In this document: one piece after another, positions 45,453-54,226 of the stretch
How the letters are laid out: each line of letters starts with the position of its first letter
Numbering within the stretch: position 1 is the stretch's first letter
Origin: Mesorhizobium amorphae CCNWGS0123
GTDB lineage: Bacteria > Pseudomonadota > Alphaproteobacteria > Rhizobiales > Rhizobiaceae
Assembly (NCBI RefSeq): GCF_001686985.1
Contig: NZ_CP015318.1
Location: 1,858,001 to 1,922,000 of the forward strand
Direction: 5' to 3'
DNA: 64,000 nt
The notes under the pieces: model-generated
Database searches by the model: none
What the model saw: the letters and a program-made list of their open reading frames with translations, nothing else
What the model was told of the DNA's origin: nothing
Position numbers and translations under genes: made by a program

Positions 45453-46921
45453 CGATAGAGCTGGACTTCGTCGCGCAGGAAATTGTCAAGCGTCCCTTGA
45501 CCGCCGCGCCCGGTGATGTCGACCAATTCAACCATGACGGACCCATCGTCCGCCGGCGAGGCTACCGGCTCAGTAAGGAAGAAACTGGCGAATGCCTCGA
45601 CCGGCAGACCGGTGCTGTGGCCCGACAGATCGTTTGTTTGTTCGAGCGCGTTGCAGTTCAGGATCGCGCCATAAATCAGGCGCCGATCCACCGACGTGAC
45701 CGGCGGCTGGCAAGAGTTCGGGGGCGTTCCCACCTCGCCACCTGTCGAAGCTGTTCCCACCAGCCCGGCCGATATCTCGTACCTGTAGACTTCGTAGCGG
45801 GTCGGCTTTGTCGTGTTCCACGAGGATGGATGGCTGGCGGAGCCGAAATTGGTGCTCCAATAGCCGGAGAGATTCCAATTTCCATCGCCCATTCGTCCGC
45901 CCATGTATGGCGTGGTGGCATCCCTGGGCAGGCCCATGTTGCCCGTTTCGTTGAAGGTCAACTGGTTATATTGAGGGCATTGGTTGCCGTTGCCGCCCCC
46001 TCCCGCCGTCGCACCCTTTCGGACGTTGGCGGCGGGTCCATAGTCAGGGCTATTGAAATGGTTGCCGCTCGCTCGGATGCCAAAGCGGACATTGAATGCG
46101 TCCTGGACCGGCCCGGCATTCTGACCTGTCTTGGTATCGACCCCGTCCGCGGAGTAGCAACCGATTGGTCTGGATGTGGCAATGGTCTGCGCAAGCGCCT
46201 GCGCCCCATTACCAACGCCTGCCGGCGGCTCCAGAAAACCAAAGTTGCCAGGACCAGCGGCTGCACCGTTGCCTACCTTGCGCAGTTCTATGAGTCTCCG
46301 GTGTAGAGCGGGGTCGGCGACAGCTTCTTCGAGTGTGTGTCCGTCAGGATCATCCTCATACGGATTGCAGATGAAGACGGGGGTGAAATCGCAAACACCG
46401 GATGTGAACCCGGCCACCGCCACCCCGCCGACGTTGAAATCGCCGCCGGCGCCGGGCGTCACGAAGGCGACGGGGAAAATCGCCGAAAAGCCTACCGGCG
46501 TAACTCTCACCTCGACGAAGCGAGCCCTCGGGGCATCGGCAACCTCGTCCGCAATGACATTCGCGGAAGCGACCGGAAGGTTGTCCGTCGCCGGAAGAGA
46601 TCTGAGATAGCGCCTGGTCACGCCGGCGACGAGCAAGGCCTGCGGGCCTGTGCCTGTTGTTGAAAAGTTGTATCTATTCGAGACTAGGTTTGCTAGCGCA
46701 CGATCAGCTCTACGGATGCTATCAGTTTTGCCGTCGAGTTCTGCAGCGGCCGCGAGCGCCATGGCATCCGCGCCCTTTTGCAGGTCGTTGTGCAGGTTGT
46801 TGAAGCGGCTCATGTCTATCGCCAACAGCGAGAAGCCGATGATCGCCGGCAGCATGACGCTGACCAGAATCAGCGCAAATCCCCTCTGATCGTGCCAGAA
46901 CGCGCGAACAATTCGCAACAT
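45449..46921 (-). CDS. tadG: TadG-like protein
   Basis: The 490-residue product begins with the TadE/G-like leader D-Q-R-G-F-A-L-I-L-V-S-V-M-L-P (no glutamate at +5), then a membrane helix and a large periplasmic region. The early A-I-D-M-S-R-F-N-N-L-H-N-D-L-Q-K-G-A-D-A-M-A-L-A-A-A-A-E is typical of TadG proteins. It may link the pilus to the envelope. The following gene overlaps its stop. Confidence 0.85.
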   Translation of the reverse strand: MLRIVRAFWHDQRGFALILVSVMLPAIIGFSLLAIDMSRFNNLHNDLQKGADAMALAAAAELDGKTDSIRRADRALANLVSNRYNFSTTGTGPQALLVAGVTRRYLRSLPATDNLPVASANVIADEVADAPRARFVEVRVTPVGFSAIFPVAFVTPGAGGDFNVGGVAVAGFTSGVCDFTPVFICNPYEDDPDGHTLEEAVADPALHRRLIELRKVGNGAAAGPGNFGFLEPPAGVGNGAQALAQTIATSRPIGCYSADGVDTKTGQNAGPVQDAFNVRFGIRASGNHFNSPDYGPAANVRKGATAGGGGNGNQCPQYNQLTFNETGNMGLPRDATTPYMGGRMGDGNWNLSGYWSTNFGSASHPSSWNTTKPTRYEVYRYEISAGLVGTASTGGEVGTPPNSCQPPVTSVDRRLIYGAILNCNALEQTNDLSGHSTGLPVEAFASFFLTEPVASPADDGSVMVELVDITGRGGQGTLDNFLRDEVQLYR

Positions 46922-46990
46922 GGCCTTCTCTTTGCTCCCCTAGCGCAAGGTTCCCTCGTTACCTGGCGCGCTAACCCCGCATCCTTCTGT

Positions 46991-47275
46991 TCAATTCGTG
47001 GTGTTGCCTACATTGACCGTGATGCTCGGCGCCGGAGGTGGCGGAGGCGGAATCCTGTACCTCTGCGCAGCACCGGCGGCGCGCACACCGTCGCCCTCTA
47101 TTTTGGTGTTCTTCGAGTTCGGATTGAGCGGCTCGACCGTCTGCAGAAGCGAATTGAATTTCTGCGTATCGCCGGCTGCCAGCGTCACCGTGTCGTAATT
47201 GTTCAGATAGTCGGCGGCGCAGCCCGTCAGCGCGCCGGCGCTCAAGAGGAGGATCAGGACGCTATTTCTTGACAT
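46991..47275 (-). CDS. Small lipoprotein in the cpaD position
   Basis: The 94-residue product has lipobox L-T-G-C (Cys19) and a Pro-rich end (R-I-P-P-P-P-P-P-A-P). Its start overlaps the end of cpaC by 14 bases. CpaD lipoproteins usually stand here but are more than twice as long, about 200 residues or more, so this is either a strongly shortened CpaD or a different protein in its place. It may be a pilotin or secretin partner. Confidence 0.75.
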   Translation of the reverse strand: MSRNSVLILLLSAGALTGCAADYLNNYDTVTLAAGDTQKFNSLLQTVEPLNPNSKNTKIEGDGVRAAGAAQRYRIPPPPPPAPSITVNVGNTTN

Positions 47276-48707
47276 AGAGCATCTTGTCCTTCGATTTGAG
47301 GTCCAGCATGTGGCCGTAAGGGCCGGTCACGCCTTCGCCGAGTTCATATTTGCGAACCATGTCCTTGGTCACTTCCAACTGGCCGAGGATGAAGAACTCC
47401 GGGTCGTTGGCCGGCCGCGTCTTGTCGAATGGCGTCGCCAACTGTTCGCCGGGCTTCACCGGCCGCACGAGGTGCGGAGTGACGACGACGACCAACTCCG
47501 TCTCTTCCTTCTGGTTGCTGGAATTGCGGAATAGCGTACCAATGACCGGCACCTGGCCAAGCCATGGCACCTGTCTCTGGAGCTTCGTGGTCTTGCTCGA
47601 CAGAAGCCCGCCGACGGCGAAACTCTGGCCGTCGCGCAGTTCGACGGTGGTCGACAGCTTGCGGTTGGTGAAGATCGGGTCGCCGGCATTGGTGAAGCTG
47701 GTTAGGTCGCTCACTTCGGGCGCCAGCTTCATATGGATCTTGTCGTCCTCCAGCACCACTGGTGTGAATAGCAGATTGACGCCGAACTGCTTGAATTCGA
47801 CCTGGACCTCGCCATCAGCGCCGATGCTGCGGATAGGAATTTCGCCGCCGGCGTTGAAGCTGGCCGTCTCGCCTGAAAGTGTGGTCAGATTGGGTTCGGC
47901 CAGCGTGCGCACCACGCCCTTGGCCTCAAGCGCCTCGATGATCAGATCGACCTTGATGTTGCTGTCGATGACGCGGGTGATGAGAGCGGCGAAGGGATTG
48001 GTGTTCGACAGCAGGCCGGAGACCAAGTCTCCCGGTCCCAGCACCACATTGTCTTCGTCGACGGCGGCGATGCCGGTTGCGCCTCTAGTCGTGCCGCTTC
48101 CGTTCCTGCCCCTGATCGAAACGCCGAGGTCGCGGCCGGCATTGCGCTTGGCTTCGAGAATGCGCACTTCCAGGTTCACCTGCTGGCTGTCATCAACGAT
48201 GACAGAGTTGATGATCGCGTCGGGCCCATACTGCTGCGCCACCTCCACGATGGCTGCCAGCGTCGCGCCGTCCTTGACGTGGCCGGCAAGCCTGACCTTC
48301 CCGTTGATCGAACCGATCTCGATCCGTGATTTGGGCGCCACCTGGCGGATCGCCTGGGCCATGTCGCTGACGTCGACGCCGACCTCGACCTGGATCACGC
48401 CAAGCGAACGTTTGTCCTCGGAAAACAGGTTGACGGTCGTAGTGCCGGCGGCCTTGCCTATGACATAGAGCGTGCGGTCGGTCATCGGCTGGGCGTCGGC
48501 GATCTTCTCGTCGCCGACGACGATGTCGCCCAGTGTCGCGTTCACCTGGATCGTCACCGATTGCGACGTGGGTATGAAGACACGGTGAACGGTGGGGTTG
48601 GACACGTCGATGTTGCGATCGGCGGCGTTAGCCATATGGCTCAGTGACAGCAACGCGCAGGACAAAACCAAAGCGGCGGCGGCCAGTGGTCTCCGGAACA
48701 CACGCAT
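47262..48707 (-). CDS. cpaC: Secretin of the Tad pilus
   Basis: The 481-residue product has a signal peptide, an N-terminal pilus-secretin domain (N-P-T-V-H-R-V-F-I-P-T-S-Q-S-V-T-I), a BON-type segment (I-N-G-K-V-R-L-A-G-H-V) and a secretin domain ending V-P-W-L-G-Q-V-P-V-I-G-T-L-F-R-N-S-S. It forms the outer-membrane pore for the pilus. Length and order are normal. Confidence 0.93.
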   Translation of the reverse strand: MRVFRRPLAAAALVLSCALLSLSHMANAADRNIDVSNPTVHRVFIPTSQSVTIQVNATLGDIVVGDEKIADAQPMTDRTLYVIGKAAGTTTVNLFSEDKRSLGVIQVEVGVDVSDMAQAIRQVAPKSRIEIGSINGKVRLAGHVKDGATLAAIVEVAQQYGPDAIINSVIVDDSQQVNLEVRILEAKRNAGRDLGVSIRGRNGSGTTRGATGIAAVDEDNVVLGPGDLVSGLLSNTNPFAALITRVIDSNIKVDLIIEALEAKGVVRTLAEPNLTTLSGETASFNAGGEIPIRSIGADGEVQVEFKQFGVNLLFTPVVLEDDKIHMKLAPEVSDLTSFTNAGDPIFTNRKLSTTVELRDGQSFAVGGLLSSKTTKLQRQVPWLGQVPVIGTLFRNSSNQKEETELVVVVTPHLVRPVKPGEQLATPFDKTRPANDPEFFILGQLEVTKDMVRKYELGEGVTGPYGHMLDLKSKDKMLYVKK

Positions 48708-48763
48708 TTACGCTAACCCCCCTGCCGGCTGATTCGGACTCCACCTATCCTAATATGCCGGTG

Positions 48764-49804
48764 TTATTTCTGTCGCGGCACATCGTAAGTTTCGAGCTTT
48801 ATACCTCGAAAGACACCGACTGTCGCACGTGCCGGCGGTTCAGGCTGTACATATTTGACCACTTCCTTGACGATTTCCTTCACTTGCGGCGCAGATGCCA
48901 CAGCCGGGGCCGGCTTGACCTTGCTCAGATCGTCGAGCTTGCTTCCCACCCGATCGACCGCCTGGGTCAGTCCGGCCAACTTGTCGTCGGCGCGTTTGCG
49001 CTCGGCTGCTGCCTCGGCTTCCGCGGCTGCCTGCCTGTCGAGCTCTGCCTGCCTTTTGGCGACATCCGCGGGCGTCTCGCCGATCAGGTCCGACAACGTC
49101 ACGCGTTCGGTCGATTCGCCCTGGCTGGCCGCAGCCTGGCGAAGCGCCAGCGACAACTGGCCCGCATCGGCAGCCAGCGTCAGCTTCTGCGCGTCCTTGG
49201 TGCTGGCCTCCAGCGTCACGGACTTCACCACCGTCGGGCTGTCCTTGCTTTCATCCGCCACCTGGTCGACGGCGAGCACCTTCATGCTCTGCAGCAGCAC
49301 GTCGACAAAACTCTGGTCCACGCCGCCATCGCCGCGCGCCGTGCGCGTCAGCAGCACATCGACACGATCGCCCGGGAACACAAATCCGGCGACGCCGAGC
49401 ACGTCGTTGACCCTGATGGAAACGGCTTTCATGCCTTCGCCGAGCACTGCCGAAAGCGTGGCGCGCTGGCCGGGGCCGGTAATCTTCGTAGTAAGTATGG
49501 GCTCGTTGGCGCCGATCGCTTGCAGCGCCTGCTTCGTACCTTCGCCGGCGAGCGCCTCTTTCGTCGTCTTGAAAGCGCCGGTCGGCACTGCACCTGCCGG
49601 CCATGCGATCTCACGCAATTTGTCGGCCGATAAGGTGTCGCCGAACTTCAGGGCTACTGCCGCCACCACGACCGTGTCGCGCTGGACACCGTTTGCCTCC
49701 GCCATCGCGCTGCGCTGGCCGGCCAGCCAGATGTTGGCAAGCACCACCGCCAGGACGCCGAACACGCCGGCGAGGATAATCATGATCAAAGTGTTCGCAC
49801 GCAT
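48764..49804 (-). CDS. cpaB: CpaB/RcpC pilus assembly protein
   Basis: ATG 49804 gives 346 residues with a membrane segment (about 5-25), an SAF domain (residues about 45-110; S-A-D-K-L-R-E-I-A-W-P) and the RcpC region (F-P-G-D-R-V-D-V-L-L-T-R-T). A charged coiled-coil segment rich in Ala, Glu and Lys follows. SAF-domain proteins may contact peptidoglycan or glycan near the secretin. Confidence 0.9.
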   Translation of the reverse strand: MRANTLIMIILAGVFGVLAVVLANIWLAGQRSAMAEANGVQRDTVVVAAVALKFGDTLSADKLREIAWPAGAVPTGAFKTTKEALAGEGTKQALQAIGANEPILTTKITGPGQRATLSAVLGEGMKAVSIRVNDVLGVAGFVFPGDRVDVLLTRTARGDGGVDQSFVDVLLQSMKVLAVDQVADESKDSPTVVKSVTLEASTKDAQKLTLAADAGQLSLALRQAAASQGESTERVTLSDLIGETPADVAKRQAELDRQAAAEAEAAAERKRADDKLAGLTQAVDRVGSKLDDLSKVKPAPAVASAPQVKEIVKEVVKYVQPEPPARATVGVFRGIKLETYDVPRQK

Positions 49805-49863
49805 GAGCCCAAACCCCAAAAAGGCAGCAGAAACGGCCGCATTTGCCCCGAGCGACCAATTGT

Positions 49864-49891
49864 CAGGCCCGGGTCACGTGACCCGGGCCTG
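49864..49891. terminator. 28-base perfect palindrome between flp1 and cpaB
   Basis: The centre is GGGTCACGTGACCC and the whole 28 bases read the same on both strands. It lies 15 bases after the flp1 stop and 59 bases before cpaB. Hairpins here usually protect pilin mRNA or lower read-through into the assembly genes. A second hairpin (51053-51077) occupies the same place after flp2. Confidence 0.75.
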
Positions 49892-49906
49892 AGCTAAATC
49901 AGGCGA

Positions 49907-50125
49907 TCAGGTGCCGACGCCCGTTCCCACGTTACAAGTGCCGAGCGGCGAGGCTTCCAGCGCGGCGCACAGGCCGGTGAAACGCCCGGTGACCCAGCCG
50001 CCGATCGCCAGGATCGCAAGGATCGCGGCTGCCGCGATGATACCGACAAGTATGGAATACTCGACCATAGCAGCGCCGTTATCGTCGTCGCGGAACTGCC
50101 GGGCCATCGTCATGAGCTTCTTCAT
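49907..50125 (-). CDS. Flp-family type IVb pilin, copy 1
   Basis: The 72-residue product has a short basic leader and the Flp processing site N-G-A-A-M-V-E-Y, followed by a hydrophobic helix. Prepilin peptidase would cut after the glycine. An AAGGGAGAA ribosome site precedes the ATG. It is almost identical to copy 2 and differs only at the very C-terminus (L-G-T-C-N-V-G-T versus I-G-A-C-D-V-T-T). It forms the pilus fibre. Confidence 0.93.
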   Translation of the reverse strand: MKKLMTMARQFRDDDNGAAMVEYSILVGIIAAAAILAILAIGGWVTGRFTGLCAALEASPLGTCNVGTGVGT

Positions 50126-51052
50126 GCCAATTTCTCCCTTTGGAGGTTGAACCCGACGAGACAGAGCTAAGGATGAACCCCATACCCAGCATCCCCCGTC
50201 GACTCGATCTAAGTCCCACAAAAAAGCGAAGTCAAACGGGATTAACAGTTCCTTAACCTTCGAATACCTGATCTGAAGCCAGTTCAATTTCCACAAGGGA
50301 TTGATTCGATTTGGTTTTCAAGCGCCTTTAACCATTCGTTCACAATTTCGCCCCACCTGTGGCGGAGGCGCCATCATATTAGGGTATGTGCATAGTCCTT
50401 TATATGTAAGGGTTTACAGAGACTCACGGCGGCGCATTCGCATGTTGCAGGGCGACACGTTTCGTGAGGTTGGAGTTAAGGTGCGCTCCTGGACGCGCCG
50501 TCCAAAAATAAAACGATTTTTTTGGAGTCTCGTCTTAACTAACTCATAAGTATTCGGCCCTCCAGGCTACGCTAGGCGCCTTGTGCCAAGCGTAGTCAAT
50601 GCCGGCTTCTCGGCCTTTGGGATTCTCATGGGATTCCGGCTACAGTTCAGGTGGCCTCATCAAAGGGGCCATATGGGCGTCAGGTCGAGCAATCGTCATG
50701 GCGCTGCTGTAGCGGTTGCAGTGCCTGCAGCGGATGTTGCGGCGAACGGCGGAACGTGCAGCTTAACGCCAATGAGCCCACTCGCTGGCATGATCGCCGG
50801 ACGAGGCGGACTGGGCCGGTCAGACGGCTGCTGAAGACGATTCGATTGCCGGAACCCTCGCCAACGTCTATAGGCGCGGAGATCGATCCTGGTTTCGAAT
50901 GTTACGGCAGTGGGGAGGCGGCATTGCTCAACGCGCAGTCGAGCTAATTTCCGGCCATAAGGCGCCTGATCGCCATTGAGGGCGCAGCGGAGATCCAACC
51001 GCGCGGACTGTGCGTCAGAATTGGCAGGATGTATCGGTCGATCGTCGGGTGG
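50126..51052. other. Upstream region of flp1 and spacer between the pilin genes
   Basis: The part up to about 50585 is the duplicated flp upstream block (CtrA-like box, TTTAACC element, AACGATTTTTTTGG element). The remaining 470 bases to 51052 hold no gene I recognise and no copy elsewhere in the window. Confidence 0.6.
50242..50258. promoter_or_regulatory. CtrA-type box upstream of flp1
   Basis: TTAA, seven bases, then TTAACC lies 117 bases before the ATG. This is the full CtrA consensus TTAA-N7-TTAAC of Alphaproteobacteria. In Caulobacter, CtrA activates the pilin gene pilA, so the setting fits. Confidence 0.7.
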
Positions 51053-51077
51053 GACCCGGGCCAGAGCGACCCGGGTC
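51053..51077. terminator. Hairpin after flp2
   Basis: GACCCGGG (51053-51060) and CCCGGGTC (51070-51077) form an 8-bp stem with a 9-base loop, 17 bases after the stop. It is the weaker counterpart of the 28-base palindrome after flp1. Confidence 0.65.
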
Positions 51078-51094
51078 TGAGTGTGATCAGGCGA

Positions 51095-51313
51095 TCAGGT
51101 TCCGACGCCCGTCGTAACGTCGCAAGCGCCGATCGGCGAGGCTTCCAGCGCGGCGCATAGGCCGGTGAAACGCCCGGTGACCCAGCCGCCGATCGCCAGG
51201 ATCGCAAGGATCGCGGCTGCCGCGATGATACCGACAAGTATGGAATATTCGACCATAGCAGCGCCGTTATCGTCGTCGCGGAACTGCCGGGCCATCGTCA
51301 TGAGCTTCTTCAT
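51095..51313 (-). CDS. Flp-family type IVb pilin, copy 2
   Basis: The 72-residue product has the same leader and N-G-A-A-M-V-E-Y processing site as copy 1 and about 93% identity. The differences cluster at the last ten residues, close to C-terminal cysteine. A ribosome site GGGAGAAA precedes the ATG. It is the promoter-proximal of the two pilins; each copy has its own upstream block, so both may be expressed independently. Confidence 0.93.
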   Translation of the reverse strand: MKKLMTMARQFRDDDNGAAMVEYSILVGIIAAAAILAILAIGGWVTGRFTGLCAALEASPIGACDVTTGVGT

Positions 51314-51838
51314 GCCAATTTCTCCCTTTGGAGTGAACCCGACGAGACGAGCCAAGGATGAACCCCATACCCAGCATCCCCCGTCACCTCGATTCTAGGT
51401 CCCGAAAAAAAGCAGTGTCAAACAAATTAACGGATCCTTAACCTTCCAATACATGACCGCCTGCGCTCAGATCCGGAAAAAATTTCAACAACATCTTGAT
51501 TCAACTAATTTTTCGAGGGTCTTTAACCATCGATTCACAATTTTGCCACGATCGTAGCGCGGCCGCCTATGACATTAGAGGTAGCGCATATTCTTTTATA
51601 TCTAAAGGGTTGTGGGCATTCCCAGCGCCGCATCGATTGGTTGTGATGCGAAAGCGCTTCGTGAGGTTGGAGCCAAGGTGTGCTCTAGGATCCACAGTCC
51701 CGAAATAAAACGATTTTTTTGGGGTCTCGTCTTAACTATGTTGCAAGTATTCGACCCTTTCAGCCACGCCCGGCGCTTGTGCCCCCCGTGGTTAACGCTT
51801 AGTTTCGACGGTGGGGATTAAAAGGGGGAAGACGCAGC
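51314..51838. other. Divergent control region between flp2 and cpaF
   Basis: This 525-base region holds the second copy of the flp upstream block and must also contain the cpaF promoter. A TTAAC half-site lies at about 51792-51796, near the start of cpaF, and TTAAAAGGGGGA serves as the ribosome site. Confidence 0.6.
51427..51443. promoter_or_regulatory. CtrA-type box upstream of flp2
   Basis: TTAA, seven bases, then TTAACC lies 114 bases before the ATG, in the same place as for flp1 but with a different seven-base spacer. Conservation of the halves but not the spacer is what a functional site would show. Confidence 0.72.
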
Positions 51839-53236
51839 ATGTTGGGCCGCTTCACCAAGGGACCGGGCGAGACGCGGGCTGAGCAGCCAGCTCCGGTGAT
51901 TGTATCGCAATCCACTGCGCCGGCGTCAGTTCCGGCAGTTCCGGCCTCGGAGGCCGTAGCGCATGGTGACGATTTCCTGACGCTCAAGGTCGAACTCCAC
52001 CGCCATCTCATCGATCGCTTCAATCTGACCGCCCTTGAAAACGCGTCCAAGGATGAAATCCTGAACGAGATCCGGCCGATCGTGCGGGAATTTGTCCGCG
52101 CTCGAAACGTGCCGTTGAACGCTCGTGAACTCGACCAGCTGACCAGCGATACCGCCGACGAGATGCTTGGATTGGGGCCGATCGAACCGCTGCTCAAGGA
52201 TGATTCCATCGCCGACATCCTGATCAACACCCACAAGCATGTCTTCATCGAGCGCCGCGGCGTGCTCGAGGAAACCCCGATCCGCTTCCGCGACGAGGCG
52301 CACCTGCTGCGCATCGTCAACAAAATTGTCTCGGCCATCGGAAGGCGCGTGGACGAATCGTCGCCAATGGTGGATGCGCGCCTGGAAGACGGTTCGCGCG
52401 TCAACATCGCGGTGCGGCCGATCTCGGTCGACGGCCCACTGGTGTCGATCCGCAAATTCTCAAGAAACCCTTATTCGCTCGAACGCCTGATGGTGTTCAA
52501 CTCGATCCGTCAGCCGATGATCGATCTGTTGCGGATCGCCGTGCAGGCGCGCAAATCGATCCTGGTTTCGGGCGGCACCGGTAGCGGCAAGACGACCTTG
52601 CTCAACGCCCTGTCGAGCTACATTCCATCCGCCGAGAGACTGATCACCATCGAGGACGCGGCGGAGCTGCAACTGCAGCAGCCGCATGTCGGCCGGCTGG
52701 AGACACGCCCGCCCAATGTCGAGGGCAAGGGCGAGGTTCGACAGCGCGAACTGGTCAAGAATGCACTGCGCATGAGGCCCGACCGCATCATCGTCGGCGA
52801 GGTTCGCGGCGAAGAAGCTTTCGACATGCTGCAGGCGATGAACACCGGCCATGAAGGCTCGATGACCACGATCCATGCCAACACGCCGCGCGATGCACTG
52901 TCGCGCCTGGAACAGATGGTCGGCATGGCCGGCATGCCGATGACACACGAGTCAATCCGGGCGCAGATCGCCTCGGCCATCGACATCATCGTGCAGACGC
53001 AACGCCTCTCCGATGGTGGCAGACGGGTCATCTCCATATCGGAACTGACCGGCATGGAAGGCAACGTCGTCCAGCTTCAGGAGCTTTACCACTTTGTTCG
53101 CCGCGAAGTGACGCCGGAAGGCAAGATCGTCGGCGATTTTCGCGCCACTGGTGTACGACCGCGCTTTGCACAGGAAGCCGCAACGCTTGGCCACCATTTC
53201 GCCAAGGATGCCTTCAACCCGCAGGTTCCACTCTAG
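51839..53236 (+). CDS. cpaF: CpaF/TadA pilus assembly ATPase
   Basis: The 465-residue product has the type II/IV secretion ATPase core. Walker A is G-G-T-G-S-G-K-T-T, the Asp box lies near T-I-E-D-A-A-E-L-Q, and Walker B is R-I-I-V-G-E-V-R-G. The hexameric enzyme powers pilin extension and retraction. It opens the plus arm of the locus, and tadB starts directly after its stop. Confidence 0.95.
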   Translation: MLGRFTKGPGETRAEQPAPVIVSQSTAPASVPAVPASEAVAHGDDFLTLKVELHRHLIDRFNLTALENASKDEILNEIRPIVREFVRARNVPLNARELDQLTSDTADEMLGLGPIEPLLKDDSIADILINTHKHVFIERRGVLEETPIRFRDEAHLLRIVNKIVSAIGRRVDESSPMVDARLEDGSRVNIAVRPISVDGPLVSIRKFSRNPYSLERLMVFNSIRQPMIDLLRIAVQARKSILVSGGTGSGKTTLLNALSSYIPSAERLITIEDAAELQLQQPHVGRLETRPPNVEGKGEVRQRELVKNALRMRPDRIIVGEVRGEEAFDMLQAMNTGHEGSMTTIHANTPRDALSRLEQMVGMAGMPMTHESIRAQIASAIDIIVQTQRLSDGGRRVISISELTGMEGNVVQLQELYHFVRREVTPEGKIVGDFRATGVRPRFAQEAATLGHHFAKDAFNPQVPL

Positions 53237-54208
53237 ATGCCTACCGGTCAGACGCTGCTCTATTTCATCTATGTGCTGGCGGCCGCGTCGGTCATCCTTG
53301 CCGCTGAATCCCTCTATTTGTCCTATGCCGGACGGCGCTACCGAATTGGCACGATAAATCGGCGGCTCAAGCGCCTGGCAGAAGAAGCCCCGGCTGAGAA
53401 AACCCTGCAAGGTCTGTTGCTCGAACGCGGATTGACGGCCACGGGTGACTTCGTTTTCAGCGCGATCGGGCTGAACCGGCTCTATACGCAATCCGGCATT
53501 ACCGGGAATCCGCTGGCCTTCGCCGCGACGTTCGTCCTTGCCGGGCTGACGTTGGGGCTGGTGTTTGCCTTTCTGCTGCACTTCTCGGGCATTGTAGGGC
53601 TTGGTATCTTTTTGCTGGTCGGATTTGTCCTGCCGCTTCTGGTTCTACGCCGCGCGCGCAACAAGCGAATCCAGAAATTCGCCAAGCAACTCCCCGACGC
53701 ACTCGACATGATCGTGCGTTCGCTGCGCGCCGGACATCCGGCTTCCGTCGCAATCGGCCTTGTGGCCCGCGAGATGCCTGATCCGCTCGGCACCGAATTC
53801 GGCATCGTTTCCGACGAGATAACGTTCGGCCTAAGTCTTGAAAATGCGGTGCGCAAACTTTCGCAACGCGTGGGGTTTGAGGGGCTGCATCTGCTTTCGG
53901 TGTCGCTTTCCATTCAGTCCAAGACGGGCGGCAATCTTACCGAGATTCTACACAATCTGTCGTCGGTGCTGCGCGAGAGGCAGAAGCTGCGCCTGAAGAT
54001 CAGGGCGCTTTCAGCCGAGGGTCGGATGTCGGCCTGGATCATCTCTCTGTTCCCGGTCGCGATGTTCCTGATACTTCAGCTCGCTGCCCCGGCCTACTAC
54101 GGCACCGTTTGGAACAACCCGGTCATCTTGCCCGTGTTCACGCTTTTCGGGATATGGGCGCTTTTGGGCGACTTCATCATGTACCGGATGGTCAATTTCG
54201 ATTTCTGA
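53237..54208 (+). CDS. tadB: TadB-like inner-membrane platform protein
   Basis: The 323-residue product has an N-terminal helix, a pair of helices at about 90-135, a T2SSF domain (L-P-D-A-L-D-M-I-V-R-S-L-R-A-G-H-P) and C-terminal helices. TadB and TadC form the inner-membrane base of the pilus machine that CpaF drives. Confidence 0.92.
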   Translation: MPTGQTLLYFIYVLAAASVILAAESLYLSYAGRRYRIGTINRRLKRLAEEAPAEKTLQGLLLERGLTATGDFVFSAIGLNRLYTQSGITGNPLAFAATFVLAGLTLGLVFAFLLHFSGIVGLGIFLLVGFVLPLLVLRRARNKRIQKFAKQLPDALDMIVRSLRAGHPASVAIGLVAREMPDPLGTEFGIVSDEITFGLSLENAVRKLSQRVGFEGLHLLSVSLSIQSKTGGNLTEILHNLSSVLRERQKLRLKIRALSAEGRMSAWIISLFPVAMFLILQLAAPAYYGTVWNNPVILPVFTLFGIWALLGDFIMYRMVNFDF

Positions 54209-54226
54209 CTGGAGCGAAGCAAAAAA

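Noticed and set aside
49907..50296. A longer, 129-codon form of flp1
   Set aside because: The prepilin leader and ribosome site fix the start at 50125; the extension crosses the conserved upstream block.
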